A stretch of 26,352 nt of DNA from positions 1 to 26,352 of the forward strand of contig RFIU01000321.1 in assembly GCA_003695555.1 (NCBI GenBank), written 5' to 3'. The position numbers and the translations under genes are program-made. Numbering within the stretch: the stretch's first letter is position 1; every line of letters starts with the position of its first letter. Positions 22,250-26,352 of the stretch are shown here, in pieces. The notes beneath the pieces are model-generated. The model was not told where the DNA came from. It worked only from the letters and a program-made list of their open reading frames with translations, and did no database searches. This DNA comes from Alphaproteobacteria bacterium (lineage in GTDB: Bacteria > Pseudomonadota > Alphaproteobacteria > Sphingomonadales > Rhodothalassiaceae).

Positions 22250-22828
22250 ATGGAAGAAGGCGGCAGGAAATTCGGTGAGAAGGTGCCTGCGACGGATGCC
22301 GCCGGCATTCCCCGGACTCCCCGGCAGTTTCTTGCTGCGACGATCGCCTACGGCTTCGGTTCGGGCCTGATGCGACCGGCACCGGGAAGCTGGGGATCGG
22401 CGCTTGCCGTTCTGCTCGCCTGGCCCATCCTCGCATCGCAGGGCATCACCGCACTCGCCATCGCCTTTCTTCTGGCACTCGTCATCGGCCTTTGGGCCGT
22501 CGGCGTGGTCGAGGAACGCGAGAGCGCCCATGATGCGCCCGAGATCGTCATCGACGAGATCGCCGGCCAGTGGCTTACCCTGCTGGTGATGGTGATGGCG
22601 GCCCGCGCCGGGCTGATTGCGCCGCTCGACGGCATCGATGCGGGCATTGCGGGCTTTGTCGCTTTCCGCATCTTCGACATCTGGAAGCCGGGACCGATTG
22701 GCCATCTCGACGAACGGGTCCAAGGGGCCCTCGGGACCATGCTGGACGATCTTGCGGCCGGACTTGCCGCCGGCATCGTGGTGGTTCTGGGCGCCTATGC
22801 CTGGAACCTTATGATGCCCGCCACCTGA
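22250..22828 (+). CDS. pgpA: Phosphatidylglycerophosphatase A
   Basis: A membrane phosphatase that removes the phosphate from phosphatidylglycerophosphate to make phosphatidylglycerol. 192 residues from the ATG at 22250. Family motifs are visible in order: PAPGSWGS, then the acidic IVIDEIAGQWL, FRIFDIWKPGPI and LGTMLDDLAAGLAAG. Hydrophobic segments flank them (about ALAVLLAWPILA, ALAIAFLLALVIGLW and the C-terminal IVVVLGAYAW). An ATG at 22202 with AAGGGA eight bases upstream is the alternative start; the intervening codons are AT-ended and contain a rare AGA, which favours the later one. pncC follows after 33 bases. Confidence 0.93.
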   Translation: MEEGGRKFGEKVPATDAAGIPRTPRQFLAATIAYGFGSGLMRPAPGSWGSALAVLLAWPILASQGITALAIAFLLALVIGLWAVGVVEERESAHDAPEIVIDEIAGQWLTLLVMVMAARAGLIAPLDGIDAGIAGFVAFRIFDIWKPGPIGHLDERVQGALGTMLDDLAAGLAAGIVVVLGAYAWNLMMPAT

Positions 22829-22861
22829 ATTTGCCGGGATAGGAAAAGAGGAACGCATGCC

Positions 22862-23359
22862 ATGACCTGCGCCCCGGATCTCGTCGCCCGTGCCACCGAA
22901 CTGGTCGCCGAATTCACACGTCGCGACCTTTCGGTCACGACCGCCGAGTCGTGCACCGGCGGCCTCGTTGCCGCAGTGATCACTGAGGTGCCGGGCGCAT
23001 CCGCGGTCTTCGATCGCGGCTTCGTCACCTATACGAATGCCGCCAAGTCCGAGATGCTCGGCGTACCGGCGCCGCTCATCCTGGAATATGGGGCGGTATC
23101 CGAAGAAGTCGCCCGCGCCATGGCGGATGGCGCACTTGCCCGTTCGCATGCCGACCTCGCCGTCTCGATCACCGGCATCGCAGGACCGAGTGGAGGAACG
23201 CCGGAAAAACCGGTCGGTACCGTGTGCTTCGCAGTGGCGATGAAGGGCACGGCGACCCGCAGCTGGACCCGTCACTTTGCCGACCGTGGCCGTGGTTTGG
23301 TGCGCGAGGAGGCGGCCCGCTTCGCCCTCGGCCTGCTGATGGAAGCCGCCGGCCCGTAG
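22862..23359 (+). CDS. pncC: Nicotinamide-nucleotide amidohydrolase (CinA C-terminal domain protein, PncC)
   Basis: Deamidates nicotinamide mononucleotide to nicotinate mononucleotide in NAD recycling. The 165-residue product is a stand-alone CinA C-terminal domain without the N-terminal MoaB-like part. The conserved AESCTGG (S30), the YTNAAKSEMLGV segment with K62, and ITGIAGPSGGTPEKPVGTVC are all present. The ATG has GAGGAA eight bases upstream. Probably co-transcribed with ispDF and pgpA; it converges on the COQ10-like gene with a ten-base gap. Confidence 0.94.
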   Translation: MTCAPDLVARATELVAEFTRRDLSVTTAESCTGGLVAAVITEVPGASAVFDRGFVTYTNAAKSEMLGVPAPLILEYGAVSEEVARAMADGALARSHADLAVSITGIAGPSGGTPEKPVGTVCFAVAMKGTATRSWTRHFADRGRGLVREEAARFALGLLMEAAGP

Positions 23360-23369
23360 AAGGGGTCGC

Positions 23370-23849
23370 TCAGCTCTCGACAGCGCCGCTTTCGATATCA
23401 CCCTCGCCTTCGCCGGGCATCCCGTAGATCTCTTGTGCGCGCTTCTCGAAGGCCGAAACCATGCGGTGCACCGCTTCGGTGAAAAGAGCCCCGACGAGAC
23501 GCTCGAACAGCGTCGATCGAAAGGCGAAATCGACCGTGAAATCAACGATCGTGCCGCCGTCTTCCGCCGGCTCGAAGCGCCATTCATTATGGAGATGGGA
23601 AAGCGGCCCCTTGACATATTCGACGAAGATCCGCCGTGGCCGATCGAGATGGACGCGCGAGGTGAAGCGCTCTCGGAACATCCGAAAGCCGACCACCAGA
23701 TCGGCATCGAAACCGTCAGCGCGTCGCGCATAGACTCTTGCCGTGATCAGCCAGGGAAGGAATTCCGGATAGCGGCCGACATCGGCGACAAGATCGAAGA
23801 CCTGCTCGGGCGCATAAGGCAGATGACGACGCTCGGCATGATGAGGCAT
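23370..23849 (-). CDS. COQ10/RatA-type polyketide cyclase-like (START domain) protein
   Basis: A 159-residue SRPBCC/START-fold protein of the family that includes yeast Coq10, a coenzyme Q chaperone, and gammaproteobacterial RatA. Typical features are the start PYAPEQVFDLVADVGRYPEFLPW, the strand-rich middle (FTSRVHLDRPRRIFVEYVKGP) and a long C-terminal helix (FERLVGALFTEAVHRMVSAFEKRA). In alphaproteobacteria the likely role is helping ubiquinone function in respiration, by inference from Coq10. The ATG at 23849 starts seven bases after the lipA stop, and longer frames overlapping lipA are not needed. The lipA-COQ10 pairing is common in this class. Confidence 0.9.
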   Translation of the reverse strand: MPHHAERRHLPYAPEQVFDLVADVGRYPEFLPWLITARVYARRADGFDADLVVGFRMFRERFTSRVHLDRPRRIFVEYVKGPLSHLHNEWRFEPAEDGGTIVDFTVDFAFRSTLFERLVGALFTEAVHRMVSAFEKRAQEIYGMPGEGEGDIESGAVES

Positions 23850-23856
23850 CGCTTGC

Positions 23857-24813
23857 CTACTCCGCCGACCCGCCGTCCGGCGAAGAACCGTTCTGCGCCC
23901 CAAGTTTTGCGAGACGTGCCACCTTCAGACGCTCGAAATCGGCGCCGGCATGATAGCTCGAGCGCGTCAAGGGCGAGGCGGAAACCATCAGGAAGCCGCG
24001 CGCGCGGGCGATCTTTTCCAGACTTGCGAACTCGTCCGGCGGGACGAAACGGGCGACCGGCGCGTGACGCGGCGTCGGCTGCAGATACTGCCCGATCGTC
24101 AGGAAGTCGATGCCGGCCGAACGCATGTCGTCCATCACCTGCACGACCTCGGCCTTCTCCTCACCGAGACCGACCATCAGGCCGGATTTGGTGAAAATCG
24201 TCGCGTCGATCTCCTTTACCGTCTCGAGCAGTTTCAGCGAGTGATAGTAGCGCGCGCCGGGACGGATCGTCGGATAGAGCCGCGGTACGGTTTCCAGATT
24301 GTGATTGAAGACGTCGGGCCGTGCCCGCGCGACCATCTCGATCGCGCCGGGTTTGTTGCGGAAGTCGGGGGTCAGGATCTCGATCGTGGTATCGGGGGAA
24401 CGCCGCCGCAGTTCCTCGATCACGGCGACGAACTGGCGCGCACCACCGTCTTCGAGATCGTCGCGATCGACCGAGGTGATGACGACATGCTTCAGGCCGA
24501 GCTCGGCGCAGGCCTCGGCGACATGGAGCGGTTCCAGCGGATCGACCGGGCCCGGCATGCCGGTCTTGACGTTACAGAAGGCGCAGGCGCGGGTGCAGAT
24601 TTCGCCCAGAATCATGAAGGTGGCATGCTTCGCCTGCCAGCATTCGCCGATGTTCGGGCAGGCCGCCTCCTCACAGACCGTATTGAGCTTGAGCGCGCGC
24701 ATCAAACGGCGCGTCTCGCCATAGGCGGCCGATGTCGGCGCCTTGACACGGATCCATGCCGGCTTGCGCGGCAGGCCGGAGGGAGTCTTTCGGATCGGGG
24801 TCGCTTCGCTCAT
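23857..24813 (-). CDS. lipA: Lipoyl synthase
   Basis: A radical SAM enzyme that inserts two sulfurs into octanoyl groups on lipoyl domains of pyruvate and 2-oxoglutarate dehydrogenases. 318 residues from the ATG at 24813, which has AAAGGCGAG just upstream. The auxiliary cluster cysteines C47, C52 and C58 (CEEAACPNIGEC), the radical SAM cysteines C73, C77 and C80 (CTRACAFC), and the C-terminal RSSYHAG are all present. It lies between lpdA and the COQ10-like gene, 97 bases after lpdA, consistent with making the cofactor that LpdA reoxidises. Confidence 0.98.
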   Translation of the reverse strand: MSEATPIRKTPSGLPRKPAWIRVKAPTSAAYGETRRLMRALKLNTVCEEAACPNIGECWQAKHATFMILGEICTRACAFCNVKTGMPGPVDPLEPLHVAEACAELGLKHVVITSVDRDDLEDGGARQFVAVIEELRRRSPDTTIEILTPDFRNKPGAIEMVARARPDVFNHNLETVPRLYPTIRPGARYYHSLKLLETVKEIDATIFTKSGLMVGLGEEKAEVVQVMDDMRSAGIDFLTIGQYLQPTPRHAPVARFVPPDEFASLEKIARARGFLMVSASPLTRSSYHAGADFERLKVARLAKLGAQNGSSPDGGSAE

Positions 24814-24910
24814 CTCTCGCCTTTCGTGCGCCAGCCGGGTGCGATCACATCCCGGCGATACCGCGCCATTCTCGCACGGCATGGTTAACGTCGTCCTGTA
24901 CCGCCCGCCC

Positions 24911-26317
24911 TCAGATATGGATCGCGCGGCCAAAGGCGGCAAGCACGCTCTCATGCATCGCTTCCGAGACGGTCGGATGCGGGAAGACGGTGTGCATCAA
25001 CTCGGCCTCGGTCGTCTCCAGCTCCATGGCGATCGCGAAGCCCTGTATCATCTCGGTCACTTCCGCGCCGACCATATGGGCGCCGAGCAACCGGCCGGTG
25101 GACTTTTCGAAGATGGTCTTGACGAAACCCTCCGGCTCGCCGATGGCGATCGCCTTGCCATTGCCGATAAAGGGGAAACGCCCCACCCGGATCTCGTGCC
25201 CGGCGGCGATCGCCGCTGCTTCCGTCAGACCGATCGAGGCGACCTGCGGCCGGGTGAAGGTGCAACCCGGAATGCGCTCAGGCTTGAGCGGATGCAGCCC
25301 TTCGAGCCCGGCGATCCGCTCGACCGCGATGACACCTTCGTGGGATGCCTTGTGGGCAAGCCAGGGCGGGCCCGCGAGATCACCGATCGCATAGATGCCG
25401 GGCACGTTCGTCTCGGCCCATTCATCGACCACGACATGACCGCGATCGATCCGGATGCCGAGCTCTTCCAGACCCAGATTCTCGACATTGCCGGTAATCC
25501 CGACCGCCAGGATCATCCGATCAAAGCGGCGCGTCTCCCGCGTGCCGTCCTCCTTTTTCGCGATCACCAGCTCAAGGCCGTCGCCCACCGCCTTCGCCTG
25601 CTCGACGGAAGCGCCGGTCAGGATCTCGATACCGCGCTTGGCGAAGGCCTTGGCGACGAAGGCGGAAACCTCCGCATCCTCGACCGGCAGGATGCGGTCC
25701 AGCACCTCGACGAGGGTCACCTTGACACCGAGATCGGCATAAAAGCTCGCGAACTCGGAGCCGATCGCCCCGGAGCCGACGACGATCAGACTTTTCGGCA
25801 GGGCCTCTGGCACCATGGCCTCGCGATAGGTCCAGATCCGCTTCCCGTCCGCCTTCAGATCGGGAAGTTCTCGGGCCCGCGCACCGGTCGCCAGGATGAT
25901 GTTCTTCGCCTTCAGCGTCCGTGATCCGTGCTCCGCCGTCTCGACCCGGACCGCATCCCGTGCGACCAGTCGGGCGGTGCCCATCACGGTTTCCACCCGG
26001 TTCTTCTTCAGCAGCGTCCTGACGCCGGCATTCAATTGGGCGGCGACCTTGCGCGAATGTTTGACCATGGCCTGAAGATCCGGCTCGACCCCCTTGATCT
26101 TGAAGCCGAAAGTTTGGCCCTCTCGGGCGAGGTGAATGATCTCGGCACTGCGCAAGAGGGCCTTGGTCGGGATGCAGCCCCAATTGAGGCAGATGCCGCC
26201 GAGGTGTTGACGCTCGACGAGCGCAGTCCTCATCCCGAGCTGTGCGGCGCGGATCGCCGCGACATAGCCGCCCGGGCCGCCGCCGACGACCACCAGATCG
26301 AAGGCCGTTTCCGTCAT
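24911..26317 (-). CDS. lpdA: Dihydrolipoamide dehydrogenase (E3)
   Basis: The flavoprotein that reoxidises dihydrolipoyl groups of 2-oxoacid dehydrogenase complexes, making NADH. 468 residues. The FAD loop GGGPGGYVAA (12-21), the redox disulfide C43-LNWG-C48, the NAD loop GSGAIGSEF near 180, the second FAD motif YAIGDLAG, and the active-site dyad H447 and E452 in HPTVSEAMHE are all present. Trp in the redox loop in place of the more familiar Val is a known variant. A purine-rich GGAAGGGAA precedes the ATG. With lipA next, and in this class usually after pdhC, it is probably the pyruvate dehydrogenase E3, though pdh genes are outside the window. Confidence 0.97.
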   Translation of the reverse strand: MTETAFDLVVVGGGPGGYVAAIRAAQLGMRTALVERQHLGGICLNWGCIPTKALLRSAEIIHLAREGQTFGFKIKGVEPDLQAMVKHSRKVAAQLNAGVRTLLKKNRVETVMGTARLVARDAVRVETAEHGSRTLKAKNIILATGARARELPDLKADGKRIWTYREAMVPEALPKSLIVVGSGAIGSEFASFYADLGVKVTLVEVLDRILPVEDAEVSAFVAKAFAKRGIEILTGASVEQAKAVGDGLELVIAKKEDGTRETRRFDRMILAVGITGNVENLGLEELGIRIDRGHVVVDEWAETNVPGIYAIGDLAGPPWLAHKASHEGVIAVERIAGLEGLHPLKPERIPGCTFTRPQVASIGLTEAAAIAAGHEIRVGRFPFIGNGKAIAIGEPEGFVKTIFEKSTGRLLGAHMVGAEVTEMIQGFAIAMELETTEAELMHTVFPHPTVSEAMHESVLAAFGRAIHI

Positions 26318-26352
26318 CTGCGCATTCCCTTCCGGCGTTATCTTTCTAGAGC

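Noticed and set aside
22184..23731. A 515-codon minus-strand frame opposite pgpA and pncC
   Set aside because: Shadow frame; both plus-strand genes have family motifs and ribosome binding sites.
1..26352. Insertion sequences, CRISPR arrays, rRNA or tRNA genes and phage genes
   Set aside because: No transposase, integrase or phage protein, no spaced direct repeats and no structural RNA gene were recognised on either strand.

Overview
The window is GC-rich bacterial chromosome. Its right two thirds carry a gene order I recognise from Rhodospirillales-like Alphaproteobacteria: dusB-ntrB-ntrC-ntrY-ntrX, trkA, hfq-hflX, a fused ispDF, pgpA, a short cinA/pncC, a COQ10-type gene, lipA and lpdA. The ispDF fusion and the paired NtrBC/NtrYX systems support an alphaproteobacterium. 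The exact genus cannot be read from the sequence.

Left end (1-1430, minus strand): the 5' part of a homoserine dehydrogenase gene that runs off the window. Its leader carries what I read as a SAM-II (metA-type) riboswitch, followed by a hairpin whose distal arm could instead pair with the ribosome binding site. The enzyme has about 140 residues ahead of its NAD-binding fold. Together these suggest a homoserine dehydrogenase controlled by S-adenosylmethionine, so serving methionine synthesis.

Copper region (1428-7676): a CsoR-type Cu(I) sensor on the minus strand and a Cu(I)-exporting P1B ATPase on the plus strand. A perfect CsoR-like operator overlaps the ATPase promoter. Between them lies an 867-residue predicted lipoprotein of unknown function, with an LP-rich repeat segment and a strikingly AT-rich internal stretch, followed by a 59-residue highly charged protein and a terminator. 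The lipoprotein locus looks like accessory DNA sitting inside a copper-resistance module.

Middle (7677-12890): a 527-base stretch without a gene, a cold-shock protein gene with a clear terminator, mazG, and convergent to it hflX, hfq and trkA on the minus strand. hfq and hflX overlap by one base.

Nitrogen-regulation operon (13061-20864, minus strand): dusB, ntrB, ntrC, ntrY and ntrX, tightly packed. NtrC has an intact GAFTGA sigma-54 contact loop; NtrX lacks it.

Right end (20902-26317): ispDF, pgpA and pncC on the plus strand, convergent to a minus-strand lpdA-lipA-COQ10-like group. These supply isoprenoid precursors, phosphatidylglycerol, NAD salvage, lipoylation and the lipoamide dehydrogenase that uses lipoyl cofactors.
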